NCBI GenBank assembly: GCA_048213135.1
Contig: PS015182.1
Span: 59,256 to 86,732, forward strand
Length of the DNA: 27,477 nt
Source of the DNA: Reclinomonas americana ATCC 50394
Lineage: Eukaryota > Jakobida > Jakobea > Jakobida
Direction of reading: 5' to 3'
Shown piece by piece: positions 11,671 through 23,011 of this stretch; the first letter of the stretch is position 1; every line of letters starts with the position of its first letter. The translations under genes were made by a program, and so were the position numbers. The notes below the pieces were generated by a model, which was not told where the DNA came from, searched no databases, and saw only the letters and a list, made by a program, of their open reading frames with translations.

Positions 11671-14600
11671 ATGTTCAGATCCGGCTCTTCCTTTGTCTTG
11701 CACAAAGTCGCCATCGCGCTCCTTTTGTGTACAGTGCTGGCGGCAGAGGGTAGCGCGCGAGGTCAGCTCACGATCGCTGGTTTGTTTCTGTCTCGCCTCT
11801 GACGCCTCACGCAGACTTTTCGGTCGAACGCCTGGCGACCTTGAGCAGTGTGCTGGACACTCTGGGTGAGTGAGTGAGTGAGTGCTGCCTGGGTCGATTA
11901 TCACTGTCGCAGATGCCTCATGTCGGTCTATCACAGCCACGATCTCGGAAGCCGTGATGCAAACGGACAGCAGTCAGATGTCACGAGTTTGGCCGTACGT
12001 CACCGCCGACGGCTGCCTGTGCGTCCATCGTGAAGGTTACACACCACTCTGCGTGCCACGCACGCCGTTTGCAATGTCTCATGGAGCCTCTGCATGGAGA
12101 GCAGACGCTGCGGTGGTGGACTCGGATCCGCTGCTCGCGTTGCTCCGGCGACCGAGTGTGTTCAGCGTGCGCACTCGACTGCAGCAGGCTGTGCCTGTCA
12201 ATGCCACTCTGCTCGCGCACGACGCAGACTGGTGGTGGAATCCAAGTCTCTCGTGCTATGCAAAATCCTCAGCCTCGTCGCAGTGTTTGCCTGTCCGCTT
12301 GACTGCTGCCTGCCGGCTGCAATGTGCCGGCGACGACAGACGGGTGCTCAGTGACTATTCCGGTGCAGTTGTCCTTGTCTCTGTGTCTCTCCCTCTCGTG
12401 CACATTCTCAGTCGCAGCAAATATGCAGCCGACGCGTTTGCGACCATGTCCACCGCCATGTGGCTCACCAGCAATGTGCTTCACGAATTGCAGCAGCTAG
12501 TCGAGCAGCGTCGGGCGGCAGATGTTCTCTTTGCAGGTGTGATTCGTAGGTCGTACTTGTTGAGCGACCGTCTTGTGCTGACTGCGTCTTCTGCGTGCGT
12601 AGACGACAATCCATCAGCGGAAAGCACGTCTGCGCGGACAGTCGCGCTGATTGCCTCCGTCGCTGGTGTTCTTCGATCGACGTTTTTTAGCGTCGACTTT
12701 GCAGATCCGCTCCTCAGCGCATGCAAGACCGAAATGACGATCGGTTCACTACGAGAGAATGTCGCCACTCTACCGTCGTCGCAACTGGTGGAAGTGTCGA
12801 CGCTGCGTTCGTACCTTCTTTCCTCGGTTCTTCCGCTGTTGGAGAACAACTCGACACTTGCGATCGGTCGGCAACAGGGTGACCACTGCACCACTATTGC
12901 TGTCAATGCTGACTTCGAATCGATGTAGGTCAACCAGAGATACAGGCTGCCAGCACTCAGTTGCACCTATTAATGACGGCAGCGCTGTCGGTACGTCGGT
13001 GGGCGGCCTGTTATGGGCGAAGTTTTTCTCGCTGATTCGATATACGGCGCAGGCTGCGCGGGCGAGGACGGATGCTGTTGTAGGCTTGTTTCGCAATCCC
13101 ACCGTGTCGCTCCTTATGTGTGAGGTGGCAGTTGCGTGCAGCAGCTCTCGCGGGACTCTGTGTCCTCCGTGACATTCATGTGGTGTGTTGCAGCTGTTTT
13201 CGAAAACGGTGACGGCAGCGCTCTACGGACAGGCATTGCTTGCGGTTTTCGATCACGCCGCCATGCCTACAGCCAGCGATGATGCAGCAGAGGACAGGTT
13301 TGTCACTGCTCTCGTCGGCATTGATCGCAAGCAACAGAACCTACGCTCATGTTCATACATGCAGTGTCGATTTGGAATCCGCTGCTTCCGTTGTCGACGA
13401 AGCGGTCACTGGCCTGGCGCAGTCACTGTCCTCTGTCGCCGCTGCTTCGCCGGATCTGCAGAGCCTCAGGCTGTGTCTTGGGCGCGTCATCATCGCCCCC
13501 TCGCGTGTGTCCATGGCCGACTGCGACACCGCGTGGACAGCAGTCACCACAAGTGCGCCGTCGGTGAGGGCTGTGCGCCGACTTTGGCGGCAGGCGAGAT
13601 TCTCTCGATCTCACGTGATCATGAGCATTGCAGGTGGGTTCCGCTGACTGGTTGCTCCCGTCCACACTTGTGGCACGCAACGTCACCCTTGTGCCGAACA
13701 TCACGTCTGCCAACTACACGTCGCTGTCCATCGCCGCACGGCGTTGGTCTCTTTTCAACGAAACACTCCTTTCCGTGGACATTCTCGGTGGGGACACACT
13801 CACCCTATGCGTTGCATCGTCATTCCATCGCCTTATCGTTCATGGCAGCAGATGGTGGTATCATGCTTGGCACGGAGGAGTGCGCATGGCTCTCGGCTGG
13901 CGCCTGTGACACGTGGAGTTTTGCGTATGATGTCACCGTGCAAGTGCCAGTACTACGAATCCCTGCCGCGGCTGAGCCTCCTGCGTATTTATTCTCCAAC
14001 AACGGCATGCACACGGAGGTGCCAGCGTCGATGTGGCACACTATGGCCAACACGGCTGTCACCGCAGCGACACAATGTCCAGACGGCTCATTCGGTGAGT
14101 TTCCCGCGTGCACATCATGTCCCGTAGGATACTACTGCCTGGGCGGCACGAAGAGGTGTGAGCATGTGTGTCGCCTGTCAGTGATCCCTGGCGTGCATGG
14201 CCTCATTCACTCCCATGATGGCCTGACCAGACCGTGCGAGAATGCGCCTGCTGACGGCAGTGCTGCGTACACCACCGCGGGCGAAACTACGTCTCAGTGC
14301 GCCTTTCGCTGCCTCGCTGGTTCGTATTATCGCTCCGGAAATTCCTGCTCTCTTCTGCCACTGGGCATGTACACGGTGGACGGTTCCTCGGCACCCCTGC
14401 TGCCATGCATGGTGCCGCAAGTTGCGTGGTGTGCTTGACTTGTTGTTGCTTGAGTAACTTGGTCGGTGACTCTGTCAAAATCAGAATGTGTCGACTGTTG
14501 TGCCGAGTCACCTCGTTTCGTTTGCGGGCGGTGGCACGATGCACAACGATTCGTCGTCATGTCCACTCGATTACCCGTATGCGCTGGCCACGGTGGCAGA

Positions 14601-17600
14601 CTCGTTGCGTCTGTGGTGTCTCCTTCTTGACGATCTGCACGCGTGCTCACACACTTACCTGTACACACAGACCAAGTTGCCTTCTCGGTGCCGACCAGTT
14701 CACCATGGAGGCGTGGTTTGCATTGAATACTACTCTTCTGTCCGCGCGTGTTTCCCTCTCGGACTCGGTGGCCTTTTCACTGCTCTCGTGCCCCGGTTAC
14801 TGGTATCGCGAGGCAGTGTTGACAATAACTCTGGCAGTATCGCCTTTCACTCACATCTCAATCGCAGGCACTGGTTTCTTGTGTGCAAAGCTGTGTTGCT
14901 GAGCAGTACGCGGCTCAGTTGTCAAGCGAGCTTTGTTGTCATCGACAGTGGCCCGCAACCGTCGGCCGTGTTCAGTGACCCCACAGAAAGTTGCATACCG
15001 TCTGCATGTGCGCGGTTGTTGGCCGCTGGCCATCGCTCATTGGTGGATGCAGTTCCCGTGTCGACATGGAACCATGTGGCAGTGCGCTTCCGGAAATCTG
15101 CTGCCGAGCTTGTGTTCACGCACAACCGTCTGGTCACTGGCGTGCGGTGGTTTCAAGTGACAGACGCATTTCAACAGAGGGTTCGTGTGTGACCAACACC
15201 ACGTTCACTATAGTCTCCTGCGCGTCTCGTTGAGTGCTGTCAGCAGGTGGCAGCCGCCCTGGCATCGCCGATTGACGTGGTGTTTCTAAGCATGGCTGGC
15301 TTCAATATGCGACTCTCGTCGGACCTGGTGGCTCTCGGCCTGCCAACTGTGTCGCTGAAATTTCCCGGCAAGGTTGGCGACTTGATGATGTTTTGTGCGT
15401 GAGTAGTCAATGATACCTCAGACTCAAACGCACCACAGATGAGCGCTATTCGTGTGCTTCCACGGTATGTTCGGCTGGACGACTTGTCCGTGCGATCGAC
15501 TGCCATTGATGTCACACGATGCTCAATTGTTGATCAGTACGGTTTGTGGTAAGACGCTCCAGTGTCCGTGCCCGCCGTCTTCTTGTTCAACGCACACACA
15601 CACAGCCGGCGACCGCTGCACCTGCCCAACCACACTGGCTCACGTCTATCGCAATTCATGCGTCGCTCCGTGTCTGGCTGCACAATCGGTAGCCGTCGAT
15701 GGCGCATGCGCGGTGAGCGGATAGCATCAATACTGCGAATTATGCTCTCACGGGAGACCTCACGAACCTACGATGCAGTGTCCGTCGGCCTCATACTTGG
15801 TGTGGTATCCTGCTTCGCTGGCACTGCCTGCCGATACACTGATCACGGGCCAGTACGTCTACAATGTGCTCGTTTTCCAGGCCACCACCGCGTCTGGCAG
15901 CAGCAGCAGCAGCAGCAGCTTCAGCACCAGTGTGCAGGCTCTGTCGGTGCGCAGTCTGCTGCCTGGCGCGGTACACTGTATCTGCGGCAGGCCATTCATC
16001 GTGTTAGATACAGGTCGTAGACGGCTCATGGGAGCATGTGGAGACCGACGCACTGTGTGTGATTGGGAGTGCCATTGTATCATGCCCTGGACGCGTCGAT
16101 TCCTCAGCAAGTTCACAAGGTACATGCTCAGCAGGTTCGCTCCCTGTGCTGCACTAATTTCTCATTCATTCGCTCGTTGTACAGGATTCCTGCTTGGTCC
16201 CTCGGCGACATTCGGCGTTGTGCTCACCGCCTCCGGTCGGCTTGTGCCTTCGCCAGCAGTGTTGCAGGCCGTGGCGCAGTTCACCATCGGTGGCATCTCG
16301 TTGCGAGCGACGGGAGCCGCGGGGATCTCTGTCAGCGCGCGCATTCTGCAGCTCCCGCTGCCTCCGGCGGCCATTGCAGCCGGTCAATGGCAAGGCTTCA
16401 GTGCGCAGGTGATTGAAGCCAGTAGCGATGCGTTGCCACTTGGCGTGATGATACCAGGTGCAGTGGTGCTGGCTGTTGTGGTCACGACATGTTATTATCA
16501 TTCTGAATCGCTGCTCCTTTGTGTCGCAGACAGCACCGCCAACAACACGACGTGGTCACTGGTGACTCGCACGGAGGGACTGTCGTCTCCCAACGCATCC
16601 TGTTTTCCGTGTCCGACGACCACGGTACGCCTGAATAACTTCGTATCCATAGCTCACTCGCTGCAGTCGTTCATTCGCACACAGGATCGCACAACACCAG
16701 CCTCGCCGCCCTTCACCAGTGTCGCCAGCTGTCCATGTGCAAGTGGTCTCACTCGCAACGCGTCGGCCGCTGATCCGCTTGAGCGTCTCCGTTGCGTAGC
16801 TTCTGCGGGGACGACGCTTGACATTCCCGAGTGGTCCACAGCTGAGCGGTATCAGCGAGTTGCGTGCGACGAGCGCCCTGTGCGTGTGTGTGTGTGTGTG
16901 TGTGGCTTGCTCCGTGTTGTGATCTCACAACCGCAATTCTCTCTGCCGCAGACCAACAGCACAGTGGCCGTTACTGTCGGAAATGATGCCAACGCACTGG
17001 CCGCTGCTGCCTGGCTGCGAGTGACGGTGGCACAGTCAGTGAATGACGCTGCTTCGTTTCCTGTCGCCAGTATGGTGACACGGCCGTGCGGCTCTGCTGT
17101 ACTGCCTTCTGTCACCGCCGTGGGCGACCTGCGTGTCGACTGGTCGCAGACTGTGCGCGTATTGGATGGAACGGGGTCGGTGCTGTTAACTGCAGTGGAT
17201 GATTCCAGGAGCATCTCCGCCTGCCCGCGTCTGCGGCTGCAGCTGCTTGCGTCTGTTCAGCTCACTGCGACTGTCGACGCCGCTGGACGTCGCTCCAGCT
17301 TGGCCTCCGTGCGGTTCGTGATGGTACTCGCAACTCGACGCTCCCACGGCGCTCTTATCTTCTCCGCAGGTCCTTTGCTGTCGCTCCCTGGTCTCCCGCA
17401 CCCGCCGTGTACCCGCTGCCAGCCTCGAACATGTGAGTGGTTTGGTCCAATCATTATTTCCACTTGCAGCGCGCTCACACGTCGTCGTGTTCGGACGCAG
17501 AACGGGCGTGTCGTTGGCGGTGCTGGCCACGCAAGCCTCGAACGTCACCATCTACTACACGGTGGACGATTCACCGGTGACAGTCCCGGCCGACGCAGCC

Positions 17601-18153
17601 GGCAGCAACGATGTACGTGCGGCGACTCAGAACACCACTCGTGTGTACTCTGCGAGCAGTCCACCCGTGGTGTGGCCGGGAGCCGTGTTGCGTGCCGTGT
17701 CTCGTGTGAATGGTTTGGCTGTCAGCGATGAGGTGCGATGGGCGTACCGTACCGACAATTCGACAGTCGTGGTGGTCTCGCCCAACAACAGCACCGCCAC
17801 GTCCACCAACAACAGCACGTCGTCAAACACCGCAGCAACAAGCGCCGACAGGTACTCGCATGCATGAACGTGTGTTTGCGACTCCATACTGACATGCCAC
17901 CAGTGGTGATTTCTGCACGAATCAGCGCACAGGCTGCATCGTTCTGAGCACCGTCAGTGCGGTGGTGCTGGCCGTTCTTCTCGCCGTGCTGCTGGTTCCC
18001 GTCTGCCGCCGTCGGCGGCAACGTCGACAAGCGGGCTACAAACTGCAACCACTTCCAGATCATCAACAGCAACAACAACGGCGGCGGCGGCGACGACGAC
18101 AACAACGACAAAGACCACTACGTGAAGAGCAACAACGGCGATTGGACCAGTAA
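11671..18153 (+). CDS. Large type I cell-surface protein: signal peptide, Cys-rich, LamG-like, chitobiase-C-like, TM
   Basis: Best exons: 11671-11761, 11815-11865, 11913-12362, 12429-12536, 12603-12878, 12938-12990, 13053-13103, 13194-13297, 13365-13563, 13634-13787, 13852-14156, 14231-14411, 14485-14603, 14671-about 14790. Those from about 14870 to 17430 are approximate (e.g. 16952-17323), then 17470-17851 and 17904-18153. A signal peptide (KVAIALLLCTVLAAEG) starts it. An alpha-helical N-terminal part leads to a Cys-rich block (CPDGSFGEFPACTSCPVGYY), like GCC2/GCC3 repeats. A LamG/concanavalin-like region follows (DQFTMEAWFALNTT, STWNHVAVRFRKS). Near 17470-17760 ASNVTIYYTVDDSP...LRAVSRVNGLAVSD resembles the chitobiase C-terminal domain. 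An Asn/Ser/Thr stalk, one membrane span (VSAVVLAVLLAVLLVPVC) and a Gln/Arg tail end it. Likely adhesion or receptor protein; ligand unknown. One gene is assumed because exons stay in phase with no second signal peptide. Confidence 0.75.
16884..16904. repeat. (GT)n microsatellite in an intron
   Basis: TG/GT run just after a splice donor in the surface-protein gene (intron about 16854-16951). Although the stretch is open on the plus strand, flanking exons join without it. Confidence 0.7.
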
Positions 18154-18189
18154 AAAGAGCTGCACTCGCAAGCGGCGTTATTACTTGGG

Positions 18190-19209
18190 TTATGATTCGT
18201 CGCCGTACGTTTGCCTGCACACTTCTAACCTCCACTGCTGCACAACGTGGCGGGTGGTTCGCGACCTGTCGGTCTTTTGGAGACCGCTACTCTCCAGATT
18301 GGCTGCCGTCAGCGGTAGCACTGGCTTCGGATTGTCATCGCCGGGATCATCGCTGCTGTCCGGCAGTGGACTGGTGGCCGCCGAGCGCTGCGTCGCGTGC
18401 GTGCTCGCCTGACCACCCAGCTCCTCCTCGGCCTCACAGGCCGCCAGTCCGTCCTCGTCCACCTCGCTGTAGTCGCTGCCGACGGTCACAGCTTCGCTTC
18501 TGGCCGCCGTGGGCGCCATCGACTGCCGCCTCGCGTATTGCTGTGCATACACACACACACACACATATACAGGTGAGCGATCGGCGAGCAAAAGCAGCGC
18601 TTGTCACAGCGACGCCAACCTGCGCAGCCGTTGCATCCTCCGAGTCCTCCACACCCGTAAAGGAGAGTGTCATGCGTCGTGCTTGCCGATCTTTCACAGG
18701 TTTCGGCGCCGCCGCTGGCAAGCCACCTTCACCACCCGCTGCGCTGCCGCCAATCGCTCCCGGCACCATCATATCCGTGGCACTGTCGATACTCGCGTGC
18801 CGCGACGCTGGCTGCTGCTGCTGCTGCTGCTGCTGCTTGCGAGGTCCGGCGACTGGATCATCCTCCACTATGATCACCGTGGTGTTGCCTAGTGAGGAGG
18901 CCGGAAGACCACGCGACTGCCGTCTTGCGGCCTTTTGCGAGGCCGCCGTGGAGAACGCTGTGCACAAACCAATCGAGTTCGGTTTTCTCTTCACATTGAC
19001 ACTTTTTCTCACACAAAAGCACTACAAGAGGGACGTACGAGTGTATGTGCACACGCGAAACAAAAAACACACACACATGTAAGAAAGAGAAATGTGCGGA
19101 TGCCGAAGAGTGGTGTTTGATTTCGATTGGGTGACATGTAACAGAAAAACGGCAACGAACTGTTGTTGATCGTGCCCACAATCTCTGATCTCTCCTCTCT
19201 CTTTCACGC

Positions 19210-19248
<39 letters not shown>

Positions 19249-19374
19249 CGTACTTACACAGAGGCACTCACCGTTGGGACCGAGAGAGGGACGCGATTGT
19301 CGCGACTGGAGCTGTGGTCGTCGTGCCGACAAGGGAGCAACGAGACTTGCCGGCCCTGAGCACCCGCACCCCAT
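18190..19374 (-). CDS. Disordered low-complexity protein with possible N-terminal acylation motif
   Basis: No family recognised. Proposed exons: complement(19258-19374), complement(about 18569-19021) and a last exon ending with TAA at 18190. The proposed first exon begins MGCGCS, a classic N-myristoylation plus palmitoylation context, and ends at a perfect donor (GTAAGT) in phase 0; the acceptor CTCTTGTAG at 19022-19024 keeps that phase. The middle exon has VIIVEDDP, an eight-Gln run and RRMTLSFTGVEDSEDA. The last exon is acidic (YSEVDEDGL, EAEEELGG, SSDDPGDDNP) and Ser/Thr-rich. The splice near 18500-18570, which crosses a (CA)n run, is uncertain. The protein looks mostly disordered. It converges on the surface-protein gene with only 36 bases between stop codons. 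Function unknown; the first exon is an inference. Confidence 0.5.
18549..18570. repeat. (CA)n microsatellite
   Basis: A CA run read as (GT)n on the minus strand, immediately after a possible donor in the gene at 18190-19374, so probably intronic. Confidence 0.8.
19213..19244. repeat. (CT)n microsatellite in an intron
   Basis: About sixteen CT units within the proposed intron 19022-19257 of the minus-strand gene, where it reads as GA repeats close to the GTAAGT donor. Confidence 0.9.
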
Positions 19375-19825
19375 GGCGATTGTCTGTCTGTGTGCTCTTC
19401 ACTCACACACACACGACGAAGAAGGAGAGGTTGACAAAAAGAGAGAGCGAGAATTGTGAGCTTCTCTCGCTCAGCAGCACGATTACAATCAAAAAGCGTC
19501 CGTTTGTTGTGATCCGGGACGAATTTGGCAACAAGTCGCCAAAACTGTCATGCTTGCCTGCTGAGACGGTGGCAATAAAGGTTAGCTCGTCTGCCAAGTC
19601 GTGGGAGGACGGCGCAGTGCCTGCTGATGAGCCTTTAAAAACTAATTCTCCATATAAGAGGGAGAGCGCACTCGTGCCGGAGACAAAATCCGAACGCCAT
19701 ACCGTTTTAATTTTTCTTCCCAAACACACGCACGTGACTTGCTGTGGCGCTCGTGTGTGCAAGCCCAGTGCGGGAGGGGGATCAGAGAGAGAGAGAGGGA
19801 GGTGGAGAGGGGCACGTCAAGCGTG
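19375..19825. other. Intergenic spacer between two minus-strand genes
   Basis: About 450 bases with no supported exon. It should hold the 3' end of the GATA gene (a possible ATTAAA polyadenylation variant on the minus strand near 19715) and the promoter of the gene starting at 19374. Composition is mixed with short GA and CA runs. No tRNA or other RNA gene was recognised. Confidence 0.5.
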
Positions 19826-22247
19826 TCAGTGACGACGGGCAGCCGAGCGATTGCGCTGCTGCTGGTGCTGTTGATTAGTGAGATCCGCGACATCTTCTGA
19901 GGCGGAGCTCGTCAGCAAAGCGGCGGTCATGGCCAACTCAAACGCTTCGTCGTTGGCACGGCTGTTCGCTGATCCCGACTTGCCACGTTTTCGCTGCGCC
20001 GCCGCCGGCTGTGATACGACCGCACGTATTATTAGCCCGTTGTAACAAAACAGGGGAAAACCAAAGCTGCATCAACATGTCAGACCTTGGACTGCTTGCC
20101 AGTCGCCACTGGCCGCACGGCCGCCGCCGCCGCAGTCGTCTCTGGCGTTGGCGATGGCGAATGGTGCAGTGGCGAGGACGACGATGGTGGTGGTGGTGGC
20201 GGTGGCAGCAGCGGCGGCGGCGGCGGTGGCGACGAGGAAGTCGAGTTTGGCGTCTCCCCACCAGTGGGAGTTGTCGGCGACGAGGCCTCGATCGAATGCT
20301 GCTGCTGCTGCTGCTGCTGCTGTCGGCGACGCACAATCGGAATCGGGCGGCGGCGTGTGCGGCCATCGACAGGCACACGCGGCCGGTTTTCCAGCGTCCC
20401 ATGTCGGCGCTTGTGTTCGTGACAGGCGTTGCAGAGACGCACACGCAGCTGCGTGACTTCGTCCATGTAACCGCGCCACTGCGGAGTCTCGCGAGTACCG
20501 CAGTGAGCACACACGCGGATCTCTCCACTCGCCGCTGCTCCGCCGGCGGCGGCAACCACTGGCGCCACCAGTGTGGCACCGGCCACCGGAATACCGCCGT
20601 CCAGTGGAGACGCCGCGGCGGCCAGCAAAGGCGGCAAGGAGCCAGCAGCAGAGGGCGCACCAAAGCCCAACGCCATGAGCGACGGCGGTGGCGGCGGCGA
20701 TGACGACGACGACGAAGAGGAGATCTGCAACGATCCGGACACACCAACGATCGCCTGCACATGAAAGATTCGCGCGCATGATCGGGGCATATTAGCCAAA
20801 ATCAAGCAGGCAACTCCATAAAAAGTAAAGCACATACCGGTTTCTTTTGGTCAGCTGTTGCCGACGGCGACGACAAGGACGCCGCCGACGAAGAAGCCGA
20901 CGTACGACGCTTGCTTCCACCGCCAGCGTTGCTGCCGCTGGCACCCGACGACGCCGGCGAGGCCGATTTCTTGTGGGAGGCGGATGTGGCGGCGGCGGTG
21001 GCGGCAGCGGCAGAGGCGGCGGCAGCAAAGGCTACGCTGGCCGCGGTATGCGGTGACAGGCACGCGCCACCCTCGGCCCACGAGTAGAAGAAGCCGCCGC
21101 CGAACGGACGAGTGCTGATGGGCGGTGGCGGTGAGAAGGTGACGGCAGAGCTTCCAGACCCTGAGCCGGCTGCCAGCGCCGACGACGCCCCGGCCGACGA
21201 TGGGGATGACAAGGTGGAGGAGGAGTACGATGATGACGACGACGCGCCGTATCCATTCTTGCCGTTGGCAGGACGACCACGACCACGACGGCGAGGAGGC
21301 ACTGGAAACTCTTCGTCCTCGCTGCTCTCCTCCTCCGCCGGTGTCGCGGCGTCACCGTCCCTGTCCTCGTCGACCAACTCCTGATCCTCCTCCATGCCAC
21401 GACGACCACTGTATCCGCGCCCGACACTGTCTACATAGTCGACATCATCCTCGTACCGCGATCCCGTTCGACGCTTGCTGCTGGCGGCGGCAGTGGCAGC
21501 AGAGCCGCCATTGCGCTGCTTACTGGCAGCCGCGCCCCGAGTAGACAATCCACTACCACTGCCACCAAACGGTGACGATGACGATGACGACGACGACGAC
21601 GACAGCTTGGAGGTGGTGTGCGGCTGCGCAGCTCGGGACATGTACACCGACGACGGCAGCGGGCGGGAGGCCGGCGACGAGATATCCGACGGTGGTGGAC
21701 CCACGGGCCGGCCCGCCAGCGAGTGGTACAGCTGCAGGTGCGAAATGCCTGCTCGTGCGTCCAGGTCAGACATCACGCGCCGCTGTAATGTAAAACACCT
21801 CGAAAAACGCAACAGTCGGTGCACAGGTCCGTCTCGTGCAGATTCCGCTCGTCGTAGATCGACAGCACGATGTGCTGCCGGCAGTGGCTGCAGTGTCGGC
21901 GCGTGGAGGGAAACTCAATGGGAGAAAACGCCCGCCGAGCTCCGTGGTGGTGGTGGTGGTGCGACGGCGGAGCCATGAGGCCGCTCATGTGCTGAAACGG
22001 CGACGGACCGGCAGTCGACGACAACGATGCAACTGCCATGGGCAGCGGTGACGAGGCCGCAAGACTGGAGGACGCCGGTCGACCCACACGGTGCACCATG
22101 CTCGACTGTGTAAAAGTAAGATTCGCCAGCGAGGCGACGACTGACAACAGAGCGCGCGGTACGCACCAGAGCCTGGTGATCCTGTAGCGGCGACATGATG
22201 ATCGGCTGTGGCAGCTCGCCACACAACGGACCCGGCAGGCACTCCAT
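19826..22247 (-). CDS. GATA-type zinc-finger protein with AT-hook and a second GATA-like finger
   Basis: Exons, all phase-consistent: complement(22167-22247), complement(21814-22105), complement(20839-21748, final codon to 20838), complement(20086-20754), complement(19826-20008); about 711 residues. The main finger (about 510-545) is CAHCGTRETPQWRG...LCNACHEHKRRHG, with the GATA hallmarks TPxWR and LCNAC but a 22-residue spacer, longer than the usual 17-20. An earlier finger (HCSHC...LCTDC, 19-residue spacer) looks like a degenerate GATA finger. PRRRGRGRPANGKNG is an AT-hook, a minor-groove DNA binder. Long Ser, Ala, Gly, Pro, His6 and Gln8 runs suggest a disordered nuclear regulator. The C-terminal exon begins with QRKRGKSGS, a possible nuclear localisation signal. 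A good acceptor (TTTTTTTCCCTCGCAG) lies two bases before the ATG, so a 5' leader exon, or an upstream coding exon, probably exists. Confidence 0.85.
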
Positions 22248-23011
22248 GACTGCGAGGGAAAAAAAGGCGCGAATGTAAGTGGGGGGTTTGCCATTCACAA
22301 AGATACAGGGTCAGTTTTCCCGAGACACTTGTGCATGCAGCTGATCAAAGTACACGCGGCGATGACGAAGAGTGGGTGGAGAGGCAGGAGGAGAGAGGGA
22401 GAGGGAGGGAGAAAAACGGGACAGAAAATGTACGGGGGTGTTGCGTGTGTGTGTGCGTGAGTTGCGATCATGGCACACATGTGGTCCGTCACGCACCAAC
22501 ACACACGCGCATCGTTGCGTGCTGCAGACACGTGCATGCACACATTGCCATTCTTGCACATCATATCACGCAAAGAGAAGAAGAGGAAGCAAGGGCGGGG
22601 GGCAGGCACGGGGGCAGTGTGTGCGAAGTCGGGCACGTGCGATGATCGTCCCCACTCACAACACACACGCAGAGACACACAAAACGCACACTTCTGCAAC
22701 TCTCTCATTCCCCTCTGGTATGCATGCAAAGAGAGCGCGCACACTATGCTGCATCACTGTGACGAGAAGCAGAGGCACGACGGAAACACACAAACGACCA
22801 CACTTGCAATGCAGGAAAAATAAGACAACACAGCATATCTGACATACACATCTCCTCTGCAATGACACCGCACCACTCTGCACACACACACATGCTCGTG
22901 CACACGAACACCACACACAAGAGCGCAAGAACAAAGTGTGCACGGAAGGAAGAAAGCGCGTTGTGAGGCGGTGACGATCGCGATCACTCACTCACTCTCT
23001 CTCTCTCTCTC
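22248..23011. other. Low-complexity spacer or intron upstream of the GATA gene
   Basis: About 760 bases of mixed CA, GA and CT-rich sequence up to the N gap. Open stretches exist on both strands, but their translations are dominated by Thr-His-Thr and Cys-Val-Cys simple repeats and give no convincing exon. It may hold the promoter and leader intron of the GATA gene, or an intron joining it to the PWWP gene. Confidence 0.45.

Noticed and set aside
12905-12937. A 13-base intron (GTAGGTCAACCAG) at the end of an exon in the surface-protein gene
   Set aside because: Too short. A 59-base intron starting GTGACC at 12879 and using the same acceptor gives a clean in-phase junction.
15773-17731. A 652-residue uninterrupted plus-strand frame read as one exon
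   Set aside because: It runs through clear introns (for example 16884-16904 GT repeat and CAG acceptors), and its last part is out of frame with the chitobiase-like exon. Only segments of it are coding.
19445-19472. 8-base inverted repeat with a 12-base loop (GAGCGAGA / TCTCGCTC)
   Set aside because: Short and built from GA/CT-rich sequence that is common here, so chance is likely.
20011-20703. Plus-strand Arg/Trp-rich frame opposite the GATA exon
   Set aside because: Composition mirrors the antisense Pro/Ser/Ala codons; the minus strand carries a proper GATA finger.
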